NCBI RefSeq assembly: GCF_002160065.1
Contig: NZ_NFJW01000006.1
Span: forward strand, 79,446-143,445
Direction: 5' to 3'
DNA: 64,000 bases
Source of the DNA: Collinsella sp. An2
GTDB taxonomy: Bacteria; Actinomycetota; Coriobacteriia; Coriobacteriales; Coriobacteriaceae
Shown: positions 9,292-17,685 of the stretch, one piece after another
How the letters are laid out: each line of letters opens with the position of its first letter
Numbering within the stretch: position 1 is the first letter of the stretch
Made by a program: the position numbers and the translations under genes
The notes under the pieces: generated by a model
What the model was told of the DNA's origin: nothing
Database searches by the model: none
What the model saw: the letters and a program-made list of their open reading frames with translations, nothing else

Positions 9292-10356
9292 CTAGAACCG
9301 CGGCAGCGTGGGAACGATGGACAGGGCGTCGGCGATGCCGCTGGTCCAGCTCACCTGGTCGCGGTCGTCTATAAGCACGGCCTCTACGCCGGGAAGCCCC
9401 TCGATAAACGCCACCGCGTCGCGCGCACCCAGCATGAAGGCCGTCGTGGACCATCCGTCGCAGTCCATCGACCGCTCGGCCACGATGGTGGCGCTCACCA
9501 CATCGGTCTGCGCAGGCATGCCGGTACGCGGATCCAGGATGTGATGATAGGTGATGCCGCCGCGCGTAAAGCTGCGTTCCTGGATGCCGCTCGTCACGAC
9601 CGACCCCGACACGAGTTTGACCACCGCGCGGTTGTGAGACGCATCCCACGGGTTCACGATGCCCACCTTCCAAGGCGACCCGGCATGCACCGGAGGACGA
9701 TGGGCGTCGTCGCGCGGCCTTCCCCCGCGCACAAGCACATTACCTCCCAGATTCATGGCGAAGCGCTTGACGCCGTGCTCTTCCAGCAGGCGAGCCAGGT
9801 CGTCGGCAATGTACCCTTTCGCTACACCGCCCAAGTCGAGGATGGTCTCCGGGTCGTCGATGGCAAGTGTGGGCATGTCGCCGCGCTTCCCTAGAACGAT
9901 GTGCTGAAAGCCCACGTGGGGCAGCGCGCGGGCAAGCGACAGATGCGAGGGCACCACGCCGGTATGGAAATCCCACAGCGACGTTACCGTGCCCATGGTA
10001 ATGTCGAAAAGACCTCGGCTGCCTTCGCAGTACCCCAGGGCAAGGCGTACAAGCTCGGCCGTTTCGGACGAGACTACAACGGGCTCGGGAGATGCGGCGT
10101 GCGCCCGAGCAATGTCCGAATCGGGGCGGGTGCGTGAAAACGCATGCTCGAAGAACAGGCAGCGGTCGCGAAAAGCAAGCAGCGCCTCGTCGATACGGCG
10201 CACGACCGCAGAGTCGCGGAGGTCCTCACCGTCAGAGGCATAGCCATGCACATGCACGCACGTGTTGAAGATAAAAAACGAGATGACCCGCGAGGCATCT
10301 GCGCCCTCGACGGGCTCTGCCGTTGTCGCATCTCCATACAGGTATGTCTGCTGCAT
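9292..10356 (-). CDS. apbE: FAD:protein FMN transferase (ApbE)
   Basis: ApbE covalently attaches FMN to a threonine of target flavoproteins such as Rnf/Nqr subunits and some reductases. Signature segments are DLGGVAKGYIADDLARLL, the glycine-rich MNLGGNVLVRGG, and HHILDPRTGMPA, followed by SMDCDGWSTTAFMLG near the C-terminus. I chose Met14 of the open frame as start because GGAGGGG lies four bases upstream; the longer frame has none. The resulting 354-residue protein has no lipobox or signal peptide, unlike exported ApbE lipoproteins, so a cytoplasmic form is likely. No obvious client flavoprotein is adjacent. Confidence 0.88.
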   Translation of the reverse strand: MQQTYLYGDATTAEPVEGADASRVISFFIFNTCVHVHGYASDGEDLRDSAVVRRIDEALLAFRDRCLFFEHAFSRTRPDSDIARAHAASPEPVVVSSETAELVRLALGYCEGSRGLFDITMGTVTSLWDFHTGVVPSHLSLARALPHVGFQHIVLGKRGDMPTLAIDDPETILDLGGVAKGYIADDLARLLEEHGVKRFAMNLGGNVLVRGGRPRDDAHRPPVHAGSPWKVGIVNPWDASHNRAVVKLVSGSVVTSGIQERSFTRGGITYHHILDPRTGMPAQTDVVSATIVAERSMDCDGWSTTAFMLGARDAVAFIEGLPGVEAVLIDDRDQVSWTSGIADALSIVPTLPRF

Positions 10357-10522
10357 AGCCCCTCCACCCTTGTGCCGTGCTACGGCCGATGCCACTTTGT
10401 GTGCCCGCCGTGAATCATGCCTGGGTAGGGCATAATCGGGGGCGACGCACCGAGCCGGTGCGTAACCTTGCCATCATAGCGCGCCCAACACGGGCACCGC
10501 CCATCGAGGGAGGACGTCCCCC

Positions 10523-10888
10523 ATGAGATTTCTGCTGAACTGGATCGTCACGTCGCTTGCCGTTTCGGTCGCCGCGTTTATTGTTCCGGGCATCATGCCG
10601 TTTGGGCCAGTTGACGCCTGGGTTTGCTTCGCATTCACCGGCCTGTTCCTAGGCATTGTGAACTCGCTGGTCAAGCCGCTTGTCTCGTTTATCTCCCTAC
10701 CGGTGACCATCATGACGCTCGGCATCTTCCAGCTGGTTGTGAATAGCTTCATGCTGGAGCTCGCGGGATGGCTCTCGGTCAATCTGCTGGGCGCGGGCAT
10801 TGCCATCGAGGGCTTTTGGTCGGCGTTCTTTGGCGGCATCATCGTGAGCATTATGTGCTCGATTCTGGGTATCGCCACTAAGAACTAA
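10523..10888 (+). CDS. phage-holin-like / YvlD-family small membrane protein
   Basis: This 121-residue protein consists almost entirely of four hydrophobic segments: about residues 5-22, 32-50, 58-88 and 95-115. The sequence LVKPLVSFISLPVTIMTLGIFQLVVNSFMLELAGW matches the family annotated as phage holin family protein or YvlD (DUF360-like). Its N-P-x-K-x-L-type loop appears as NSLVKPLVSF. A GGAGG lies ten bases before ATG. Despite the holin name these are chromosomal inner-membrane proteins of unknown role, and no lysis genes are nearby. Confidence 0.85.
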   Translation: MRFLLNWIVTSLAVSVAAFIVPGIMPFGPVDAWVCFAFTGLFLGIVNSLVKPLVSFISLPVTIMTLGIFQLVVNSFMLELAGWLSVNLLGAGIAIEGFWSAFFGGIIVSIMCSILGIATKN

Positions 10889-10980
10889 CCCAAGGACTTG
10901 GCGCGGGTGCTGATAGGGTTGAACTGCGTCACGGAACTTGGACGCATTGAGTCGTAACTGCCGTGAGCATGCCAAAGATC

Positions 10981-11220
10981 TCGTTAGCGCGTCGGGGACC
11001 TTAGTAACACCGCCCGCGCATTCCGCCGTGCCGGGGAGGCCCGGCCGCACCGTCCGGCTCCTCCGCCGTGCCGGGGGACCTCGACAGTGCTGTCCGGTTC
11101 CTCCGCCGCGCCGGGGGACTTGACAGTACTACCCGGCTCCTCCGCCGTATCGAGGGACCTCGGCAGCACCGTCCGGGCCTTCCTCCGTTCCTGGGAGGCT
11201 CGCGAAAGCATCACGCGGAC
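10981..11220. repeat. degenerate ~40-bp tandem repeat (minisatellite)
   Basis: Five to six imperfect units share the pattern CCTCCGCCGTGCC-GGGGGACCT. Unit starts are at 11023, 11063, 11103, 11142 and 11184, so periods are 40, 40, 39 and 42 bases; a degenerate unit precedes 11023. Periods are not multiples of three, so this is not a conserved protein repeat. The array occupies non-coding DNA after the YvlD-like gene. Confidence 0.8.
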
Positions 11221-11289
11221 CTTCCGACGCAGGAATTATGCGCGCTCTCGGCGCCCTCCAAGAGCCACGAGGCAGAAAATGGAACCCTA

Positions 11290-11443
11290 TGTGTGCAAGA
11301 TCGGCCGTTTTGTACGACTGAAATCTCACATCCAGCCCCGGACAGGTTTTTCGGCATCAAAACACCTGGTAAGCACATGCATAAAGAAGCTTTGAAACTG
11401 TATATCGAAATCATGTCGTACAAAACGCCAAGTTTTACACACA
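11290..11443. repeat. 29-bp imperfect inverted repeats enclosing 96 bp
   Basis: The left arm (11290-11318) and the reverse complement of the right arm (11415-11443) agree over TGTGTG at the outer end and GTTTTGTACGAC at the inner end. Roughly 22 of 29 positions match. The enclosed DNA has no open frame of note. The arrangement resembles a small non-autonomous element, but no clear target-site duplication is seen. Confidence 0.65.
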
Positions 11444-11671
11444 ATAAAGCTCTTTTGGGACCTCTTGAGTGCAGCACCCGAGAAAGGATGGACCGAAGGG
11501 GCACCCCGAACCGGCAACCCAGAACCACGCGACCTGATGGCGGACCCGAGTCGCGCAACCTGGCGACAGGCCCGCGCCGCGCGGCGCGGCGGCGATTCGT
11601 TGACGGCGGCACCGGCAGCTCCCTGGGTACGCCCGCGGCACCTTCCTCATACGAAATCGCGCTCCCCGTGC

Positions 11672-11886
11672 GCGAATCACGTGCTCCGCTCTCGAGTTGC
11701 GTACCCCGTTTTCAAGTTGCGTACGCCTGACGAAAGTTGCGTGCACGCTTTCAAAATTGCGAGTGCGATTCGTCCAAAACTCCTCACTTTTGAAGGTGAA
11801 AATGGCCGATACCCTCTACCAACTTTAAAAGCGCGCACGCAACTCGAGAACAGGGTACGCAACTCGGGTATGGGGCACGTAACCTG
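11672..11886. repeat. 20-bp-periodic AGTTGCGTAC array, inverted about its centre
   Basis: The motif GTTGCGTAC or close variants starts at 11696, 11716 and 11736, with weaker copies at 11676 and 11756: an exact 20-base period. After a centre near 11790 the same motif appears in reverse complement (ACGCAAC/ACGTAAC at 11837, 11857, 11877, with a weaker CCAAC at 11817), again every 20 bases. Twenty bases is about two helical turns, so all copies present the same DNA face. The whole is a dyad of phased repeats in non-coding DNA. Confidence 0.8.
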
Positions 11887-11958
11887 GAGGGGAAATGGAC
11901 GAGAGGATGGACGTCTCCCGGAACAAAACGGGTCCGGAGCCGCAAAACTGGTCGGTAG

Positions 11959-12120
11959 CCGGCCATATGAACGCTTGGCATCCGCAGTCGCGCGTAGGCC
12001 CGCGCGCAAGCAGTTGCAGCCCCATGCGTGGACAGCCATAGTCCCGCGCTTCGATAGCTGCCTGCCCTATGCGCGAGTGCCGCGAGCTCGTGCGCGGCAA
12101 CCGGCCATATGAGCGTTTGA
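11959..12120. repeat. direct repeats containing CCGGCCATATGA
   Basis: Two near-identical 20-base segments at 11959-11978 and 12101-12120 (CCGGCCATATGA then RCGYTTG) lie 142 bases apart. The DNA between and around them is GC-rich and has no supported gene. Flanking sequence (GGTAG or GGCAA before, CCGCAG after) is partly shared, so these may be ends of a longer degenerate repeat. Confidence 0.6.
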
Positions 12121-12276
12121 CGCCCACGGGCGTCCGCAGCCCCGCTCGTCGACGTCCGCAAGGCGCCCGCAGCACACGCACAGTGAACCGCCGCCTCCAT
12201 AAGACGTCCCGGCGTTTATCTATATCGTTTGTTCGATTCCCGACATGTGGGTTTGCAAAAGCTGAGAAAAACGCCC

Positions 12277-12696
12277 TTACAGCTGCGCTTCAGGCGCTTT
12301 GCAGAGGTCCGCCACCGTCACGTTGTCCAGATAGCCGCTGATACGCCGATCGAGCTCGACCCACATGGGATGAGTGGGGCAGTTTTGTAAGCGACCGCAG
12401 GTCAGGCAATCTTTCTCCAAGCAGGAGACCGGTGCGATGGTTCCCTCCGTGAGACGAAGCACCTCGCCCACCGTGTAGAGCTCCGGCTCGCGGGTAAGGC
12501 GATACCCGCCTCCCTTGCCGCGCATGCCCGACAGCATGCCGCTGCGAACGAGTACGGACAAAATATTCTCCAGGTACTTCTCGGAGATACCCTGCCGCTC
12601 GGCAACTTCCTTGAGCGGAACGCGCCCTGAACCCTGATGCCTGGCAAGATCGACCAGAACCCTCAGCGCATATCGTCCCTTGGTGGAAACTAGCAA
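12277..12696 (-). CDS. Rrf2-family transcription regulator (IscR/CymR-like)
   Basis: The winged-helix N-terminus VSTKGRYALRVLVDLARH, the recognition region VAERQGISEKYLENILSVLVRSGMLSGMRGKGGGYRL, and the cysteine-rich loop CLEKDCLTCGRLQNC identify an Rrf2 regulator. IscR uses three cysteines in this loop for an Fe-S cluster; four are present here (C-x4-C-x2-C-x5-C), so redox or Fe-S sensing is plausible. I chose the TTG at 12696, because AAGGGGGTG lies just upstream and the product then starts MLVSTKGRYALR as the family does (139 residues). The upstream ATG at 12717 is the alternative. It faces cysK-mnmA, suggesting control of cysteine supply. Confidence 0.88.
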   Translation of the reverse strand: MLVSTKGRYALRVLVDLARHQGSGRVPLKEVAERQGISEKYLENILSVLVRSGMLSGMRGKGGGYRLTREPELYTVGEVLRLTEGTIAPVSCLEKDCLTCGRLQNCPTHPMWVELDRRISGYLDNVTVADLCKAPEAQL

Positions 12697-12798
12697 AACT
12701 AACACCCCCTTTACCATCTCAGAATATATCAGATATGCCCGCCGCACGACACACGATGTGCGTTTCTGGCAAAGTGGTATCTTTTTTGTGCTCATTAA

Positions 12799-12824
12799 TT
12801 CCTAGCTATTCGCTAGGGTATACT
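12799..12824 (+). promoter_or_regulatory. cysK promoter with Rrf2-type operator dyad
   Basis: A perfect dyad CCTAGC (12801-12806), five bases, GCTAGG (12812-12817) is immediately followed by TATACT (12819-12824), a good -10 on the plus strand. The dyad therefore fills the spacer/-35 area of the cysK promoter. Extended, the sequence reads ATTCCTAGC...GCTAGGGTAT, like operators of Rrf2 regulators. Binding by the divergent Rrf2 protein is inferred. Confidence 0.6.
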
Positions 12825-12902
12825 GCGGAGCATCGCCTTCGTTGACCCGACGCGGGCGGGGCATGACAATACAGATAACCACCCTGACCTTGGGAGGAAC
12901 CC

Positions 12903-13847
12903 ATGAGCAAGATCTACACGTCCATCGACCAACTCATCGGCAAGACACCCCTCTTGGAGCTCACGAACATCGAGCGCGAAGACGGCCTCTCGGCACGCGT
13001 GCTCGCCAAACTCGAGCTCTTCAACCCCGGCGGCTCCGCCAAGGACCGCATTGCCCTGTCCATGATCAACGCCGCCGAGGCCGCCGGCAAGCTGCGTCCG
13101 CACGAGGGCTACACCATCATCGAGCCCACGTCGGGCAACACGGGCATCGGCCTGGCATCGATTGCAGCCGCGCGCGGATACCGAGCCGTGATCGTCATGC
13201 CCGAGACCATGAGCATCGAGCGCCGCAAGCTCATGCTTGCCTACGGGGCAGAGCTCGTACTCACCCCCGGCTCCGAGGGCATGTCCGGCGCCATCGCGCG
13301 CGCCGAAGAGCTTGCCCGCGAGACGCCGAAGAGCATCATCGCCGGCCAGTTCGACAACCCTGCTAACCCCGCGGCGCATCGCGCCACCACCGGCCCCGAG
13401 ATCTGGAACGACACCGACGGCGACGTGGACATCTTCGTTGCCGGCGTGGGAACAGGCGGCGCTGTGACCGGCGTGGGCTCCTACCTGAAGGAGCGCAAGC
13501 CCGGCGTGCAGGTCGTCGCCGTGGAGCCGGCAGACTCCCCCGTCCTGTCGGGTGGCAAGCCCGGTCCTCACGGCATCCAGGGCATCGGCGCGGGATTCGT
13601 CCCCAAGGTGCTGGACACCTCCATCTACGACGAGGTCATGACCGTAACGAACGATGAGGCCTACGCCGCGGCGCGCCGCATGGGCGCCACCGAAGGCGTG
13701 CTGGTGGGCATCTCCTCCGGCGCAGCCCTGCACGCGGCGATCGAGCTCGCGCGCCGACCCGAAAACGAGGGGAAGGCCATCGTCGCGTTTTTGGTGGACA
13801 CCGGCGAGCGCTACCTCTCCACGCCGCTGTTCGCGCAGGAGGCGTAA
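12903..13847 (+). CDS. cysK: cysteine synthase (O-acetylserine sulfhydrylase)
   Basis: CysK makes L-cysteine from O-acetylserine and sulfide using pyridoxal phosphate. The PLP lysine is Lys47 in NPGGSAKDR; the substrate loop is PTSGNTG (75-81). The phosphate-binding GTGGAVTG and the C-terminal GISSGAAL segment are also present. Its 314 residues match the family. GGGAGGAA lies just before ATG. Its TAA overlaps the mnmA ATG (TAATG), so the two are translationally linked. The divergent Rrf2 gene and the dyad in the promoter suggest sulfur- or Fe-S-responsive control. Confidence 0.93.
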   Translation: MSKIYTSIDQLIGKTPLLELTNIEREDGLSARVLAKLELFNPGGSAKDRIALSMINAAEAAGKLRPHEGYTIIEPTSGNTGIGLASIAAARGYRAVIVMPETMSIERRKLMLAYGAELVLTPGSEGMSGAIARAEELARETPKSIIAGQFDNPANPAAHRATTGPEIWNDTDGDVDIFVAGVGTGGAVTGVGSYLKERKPGVQVVAVEPADSPVLSGGKPGPHGIQGIGAGFVPKVLDTSIYDEVMTVTNDEAYAAARRMGATEGVLVGISSGAALHAAIELARRPENEGKAIVAFLVDTGERYLSTPLFAQEA

Positions 13848-15100
13848 TGCCCAAGCCCCAGCGCGTACTTGTTGCCATGAGCGGCGGCGTCGATTCGAGC
13901 GTCGCCGCCTGGCTGCTGCAGCAAAGCGGATACGAATGCATCGGCGCCACGATGCGCCTGTACGACACCGAGCAGCCTGGCAACGATGCGAGTGAAAGCC
14001 CCGTGCGAGCATGCGGCAACGCGAAGGACATCGAAGACGCCCGCGCCGTCGCCGCACGCCTGGGCATTCCCCATCACACACTTGACTGCCGCGCCGAGTT
14101 TGAACGCGACGTCGTCGAGGACTTCGTGCGCTCCTACGAGCGCGGCGTCACCCCCAACCCCTGCGCCGTCTGCAATCGCCGCATCAAATTCGGCCTGTTG
14201 CTGGAACATGCGCGCGAACTGGGCTGCGACGCCATAGCGACGGGCCACTACGCCCGCATCCGCACGCGGGAGAGCTCAAACGGCACCACCTACGAGCTGG
14301 TCAAGGCGGCAGACGCGAGCAAGGACCAGAGCTACTTCCTCTACAGCCTGACGCAGGACGTGCTCGCCCATGTGATCTTTCCGCTCGGCGAGCTCACCAA
14401 AGAGGGAGACGTGCGCCGCATCGCTGCCGAGCTGGGTTTCTCGAACGCCCAGAAACGCGACAGCCAGGGCATTTGCTTTGTTCCTCGCAACGACTTCGCA
14501 AGCTTTATCGAGCGCAGGCGAGGCCACGCCCTTCCCGAGGGCAAGGTGCTTGACACCGCAGGCAACGTGCTGGGAAGCCATCGCGGTGCCATCCGATACA
14601 CCGTGGGCCAACGCAAGGGGCTGGGCATCGCCGCTGCGCACCCACTTTACGTGACCGCCACCGACGCCGTCGCTAACACGGTAACCCTCGGTGAGGAAGC
14701 TGACCTGTTCGCCTCTTCCCTCATAGCCGACGACTGGGTCTGGAGCGCGCCGGCGCACGTCATGGCCTCGCGTCTGGACGAGGCCCAAAGCGGCACGCCC
14801 TTCCAGGCAGCGGCTCAGATCCGCTATCACCAGCCCGACCAAGACGTGTCTCTCAGCTGGGCGGATAGCGACCAGCGGGGCGATGTTGATGAACAGCGCA
14901 CACACGGCGATGTCGACGGGCGGCACGCAGCCGGCCACGCCGGCGGGCAGCACACAGCCGGCCACGCCGACGGCACCCGCCGCATACGGATTGACTTCGC
15001 ACGGCCCCAGCGCGCCATCGCGCCCGGTCAGGCTGTCGTGGTCTATGAGGGGGACGTGGTCCTGGGCGGCGGCACCGTCGTCTGTGTTCCGCGCGCCTAG
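13847..15100 (+). CDS. mnmA: tRNA-specific 2-thiouridylase MnmA with a 9-residue-repeat insertion
   Basis: MnmA thiolates U34 of tRNA-Lys/Glu/Gln using sulfur relayed from a cysteine desulfurase. The PP-loop SGGVDSSV is at 12-19. The two catalytic cysteines are Cys106 (NPCAVC) and Cys210 (GICF), and the GHYA and KDQSYFL motifs are in place. At 417 residues it is longer than typical (about 360-370), because the C-terminal beta-barrel holds an insertion at about residues 341-378. The insertion is made of four 9-residue units (GDVDEQRTH, GDVDGRHAA, GHAGGQHTA, GHADGTRR). After it the normal ending RIRIDFARPQRAIAPGQAVVVYEGD resumes, so the gene looks functional. Confidence 0.92.
   Translation: MPKPQRVLVAMSGGVDSSVAAWLLQQSGYECIGATMRLYDTEQPGNDASESPVRACGNAKDIEDARAVAARLGIPHHTLDCRAEFERDVVEDFVRSYERGVTPNPCAVCNRRIKFGLLLEHARELGCDAIATGHYARIRTRESSNGTTYELVKAADASKDQSYFLYSLTQDVLAHVIFPLGELTKEGDVRRIAAELGFSNAQKRDSQGICFVPRNDFASFIERRRGHALPEGKVLDTAGNVLGSHRGAIRYTVGQRKGLGIAAAHPLYVTATDAVANTVTLGEEADLFASSLIADDWVWSAPAHVMASRLDEAQSGTPFQAAAQIRYHQPDQDVSLSWADSDQRGDVDEQRTHGDVDGRHAAGHAGGQHTAGHADGTRRIRIDFARPQRAIAPGQAVVVYEGDVVLGGGTVVCVPRA
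14879..14980 (+). repeat. 27-bp in-frame tandem repeat inside mnmA
   Basis: GGCGATGTYGA starts at 14879 and 14906, and CAGCCGGCCACGCCG at 14928 and 14955. Both pairs are exactly 27 bases apart, giving about four units of nine codons, rich in His, Gly and Asp. Confidence 0.8.
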
Positions 15101-15215
15101 CGAAGGCGCCGGCCACGAAGAAACCGTCGGACACAGCGGGTGCTGGTCCGCAGCCGAGCCTCAGCCAAGCCTCATCCAAGCGGCGGCCCAGCGAAAACCA
15201 GGCAAGCAATCACGA

Positions 15216-15315
15216 CACAAAAACGCCCCAGGCACCCGAGGCTGCCAAACCTCAGCGGCATCGCGTAATCGCACGCGAGCAGCTGGCAGGCAGCATAACG
15301 GGACACCTGGGGCGT
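15216..15315 (-). terminator. long nested hairpin with U-run after fucO
   Basis: On the minus strand ACGCCCCAGG (plus 15306-15315) pairs with CCTGGGGCGT (plus 15223-15232) and is followed by TTTTTGTG. The ~73-nt interior folds further: GCTGCC with GGCAGC, and CGCGT with ACGCG around a small loop. It lies 46 bases past the fucO stop, between convergent genes. It works as a terminator by position, but it is much longer than an ordinary one and could be a small structured RNA. Confidence 0.6.
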
Positions 15316-15361
15316 CCATAGCATCAAGCGGCTATACGGCCCTCAAAGCCGCGCAGCCTTC

Positions 15362-16522
15362 TTAAGCCATGATCTTGCGGAACAGCTCCACAACGGTATC
15401 GTGGTCGGCGTCGCGGGGATTGCCCGGATAGCAGGCGTCGGCAAGGGCGTCGTCGGCGATCTGGTCGAGCTCGTCTTCCTTGATTGCCTCGCACACCTGC
15501 GGAATCTCGACGTCGGCGGAGAGCTGGCGCACGGCGTCGATGGCGGCGTCGGCGGCCTCGTCGGTCGTCATACCCTCGGTGTTCACGCCCATGGCAACGG
15601 CGACCTCGGCCAGGCGCTCAGCCACGACGGGCTTGTTGAACTCCATGGCGATCGGCAGCAGCATGGCGCAGGCCACGCCGTGCGGAGTGTCGTAGTGCGC
15701 AGAGAGCGTGTGAGCCATGGCGTGGTCGATGCCCAGGCCCACGTTGGAGAAGCCCATGCCAGCGATGTACTGGGCAAGCGCCATGCCCTCGCGGCCGGAC
15801 CCCGGCTTGCCGCTCTTGGCCTCGGCAACGGCGTCGCGCAGGTTCTTCGCGATGAGCTCGATGGCCTTCAGGTGGAACATGTCGGTGAGCTCCCAGGCAC
15901 CCTTCGTGGTGTAGCCCTCGATGGCGTGCGTGAGCGCGTCCATGCCGGTGGCGGCGGTGAGGCCGGCGGGCATGGTGGCCATCATGTCGGGGTCGACCAC
16001 GGCGACCTCGGGCGCGTCGTTGGTGTCGACGCACACGAACTTGCGGACCTTCTCGGGGTCGGTGATCACGTAGTTGATGGTGACCTCGGCCGCGGTGCCG
16101 GCTGTGGTGGGCACGGCGATGGTGAACACGGCGTGGTTCTTGGTGGGAGCAACGCCCTCGAGCGAGCGCACGTCGGCGAACTCGGGGTTGTTGATGATGA
16201 TGCCGATGGCCTTGGCGGTATCCATGGAGGAGCCGCCGCCGATGGTCACGATGGAATCGGCCTCGGCAGCCTTGAAGGCCTCGACGCCGTCCTGGACGTT
16301 CTTGATCGTGGGGTTGGGCTTGATCTCGGAGTACAGGCTCCAAGCGATGCCCGCCTCGTCCAGCAGGTCGGTGACCTTCGCCGTGACACCAAACTTCACC
16401 AGGTCGGGATCGGAGCAAACGAAAACCTTCTTGTAGCCACGACGCTCGAGCTCGCCCGGAATCTCCTTGATGGCGCCGGAGCCGTGATAGGAGATGGTGT
16501 TGAGAACGATACGATTGGACAT
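15362..16522 (-). CDS. fucO: iron-dependent lactaldehyde reductase / 1,2-propanediol oxidoreductase
   Basis: This 386-residue group-III alcohol dehydrogenase closely follows FucO of E. coli. Shared blocks include VPTTAGTAAEVTINYVITD, RKFVCVD, GMDALTHAIEGY and AGMGFSNVGLG. The NAD-binding GGGSSMDTAKAIG is present, and the metal site is formed by Asp and His of GMDALTHAIEG and the histidines of IDHAMAH and DTPHG. FucO reduces lactaldehyde from fucose or rhamnose to propanediol, regenerating NAD+ in fermentation. GGAGG lies just before the ATG. No fucose or rhamnose genes are adjacent, so the physiological substrate is inferred. Confidence 0.88.
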   Translation of the reverse strand: MSNRIVLNTISYHGSGAIKEIPGELERRGYKKVFVCSDPDLVKFGVTAKVTDLLDEAGIAWSLYSEIKPNPTIKNVQDGVEAFKAAEADSIVTIGGGSSMDTAKAIGIIINNPEFADVRSLEGVAPTKNHAVFTIAVPTTAGTAAEVTINYVITDPEKVRKFVCVDTNDAPEVAVVDPDMMATMPAGLTAATGMDALTHAIEGYTTKGAWELTDMFHLKAIELIAKNLRDAVAEAKSGKPGSGREGMALAQYIAGMGFSNVGLGIDHAMAHTLSAHYDTPHGVACAMLLPIAMEFNKPVVAERLAEVAVAMGVNTEGMTTDEAADAAIDAVRQLSADVEIPQVCEAIKEDELDQIADDALADACYPGNPRDADHDTVVELFRKIMA

Positions 16523-16699
16523 GGAACCTCCTCGATACGAACGTACGGGTCTCAGCCCGCCGTTGCACGATATACCCGACTTTGTCTACGGATGCAAGGA
16601 GGTGTTCGGTCAGCGGCACGCCGCGCGAGAGCCTCGAACGGCCGCTCGCCCCACGGAAGACCAGGTATCCACATATATTATTAACCCATAGAGGCAGTT

Positions 16700-17386
16700 T
16701 TACGCCGCGTCCTCCATCCGCCGACGGCGAGCGCGCTCACGGTCGGCGAACATGATGATGAAGGCGAGCACGAGCAGGCCGCTGCACACCGCGATGGCAT
16801 GAAGCCCCAACATGCTCACGCACCAGTTGCCCATGACGGCACCGGTCACAAAGCAGCCGATGATGCCAAAGTAGAGCACGCCGTTTTCCAGAAAGCCGCG
16901 CTTGTGGGTGACGATGTAGTCGTCGACGCTCTGCAGGGCGGAGCGCAGGTTGCCGATGCACATGGTGGTGGCGACGCCGTGACCATGGATTTTGCGGAAC
17001 GACTCGACCTGCATGCCGCAGGCAAACGACGTAAGGCAGTTGGCCGCAAGGTTGAACTCGGGCCCGATGAAGCTCACGCCAAACAGGATGAGCGCCTCGG
17101 CGAACACAGTGACCTGACGCCAGTGAAAGCGGCTGTAAAACCGCTCGTGAACGAGATCGGCAAGCATGATGCCAATCGCAAAGCTGAACACCGGGATGGC
17201 ATAGCGAAGCGCGAGCGCAAAGTCGCCCTCGGAAAGATGCACGCCCGTGAGCAGGATATTGCCCGTCTGGGCGTTGGCGAACACGCCGTCGCGCGCTACG
17301 TACGAGTACACATCCATGAACCCGCCGGCAAGCGCGAGCACAATGCCCAGCTCTATGGATTCGGAGGCCTGCTTGGCTCGCTCCAT
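16700..17386 (-). CDS. YoaK/DUF1275-family membrane protein
   Basis: This is a 228-residue membrane protein with about six hydrophobic helices. The N-terminal ALAGGFMDVYSYVARDGVFANAQTGNILLTG is the signature of the DUF1275 (YoaK) family, and EFNLAANCLTSFACGMQVESFRKIHG continues the match. Function is unknown; some members are linked to transport or stress. I start at Met38 of the open frame because the family begins just before this signature; upstream sequence is basic and unlike it. It is separate from fucO by 177 bases and from the next gene by 299. Confidence 0.82.
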   Translation of the reverse strand: MERAKQASESIELGIVLALAGGFMDVYSYVARDGVFANAQTGNILLTGVHLSEGDFALALRYAIPVFSFAIGIMLADLVHERFYSRFHWRQVTVFAEALILFGVSFIGPEFNLAANCLTSFACGMQVESFRKIHGHGVATTMCIGNLRSALQSVDDYIVTHKRGFLENGVLYFGIIGCFVTGAVMGNWCVSMLGLHAIAVCSGLLVLAFIIMFADRERARRRRMEDAA

Positions 17387-17685
17387 GATAATTAGCAACC
17401 CTTCGTTTCGGGCGGCGCTCCCCCGCCGTCGGCGGCTATGGTACCGCACATCGAGCGTCAAGCGGGGCGCATGCATCGCGAAACCATATGGGAACAATCG
17501 TGGTCCGCCGTGACCCGAGAAGGACCGCGGGTTGAGGAACGACCGCGGCCCGGCGCCGACACGCGAGAGAAGAAGCAGCTAGCGCGCTGCGACGAGCTCC
17601 GCTGACAGAGCTCTCTGGACATCTGCTGCGCCGCCGCTCACCAGGACCACACGCGCCCGCTCGCACTTATGCACAGTTATGCGCA
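17387..17685. other. intergenic region without recognised gene
   Basis: Nearly 300 GC-rich bases separate the DUF1275 gene from the CPBP protease stop. No terminator with a U-run, repeat array or plausible small gene was found. A 15-base segment, CGGCGCCGACACGCG (near 17552), recurs near 19410, which may be coincidence. Confidence 0.4.

Noticed and set aside
11068..11730. Open frame of about 220 codons in the repeat region
   Set aside because: It runs through minisatellite and inverted repeats, has no Shine-Dalgarno or recognisable domain, and composition is not protein-like.
11672..11886. CRISPR array at the 20-bp repeats
   Set aside because: The period equals the repeat itself, no unique spacers are present, the orientation flips halfway, and no cas gene is in the window.
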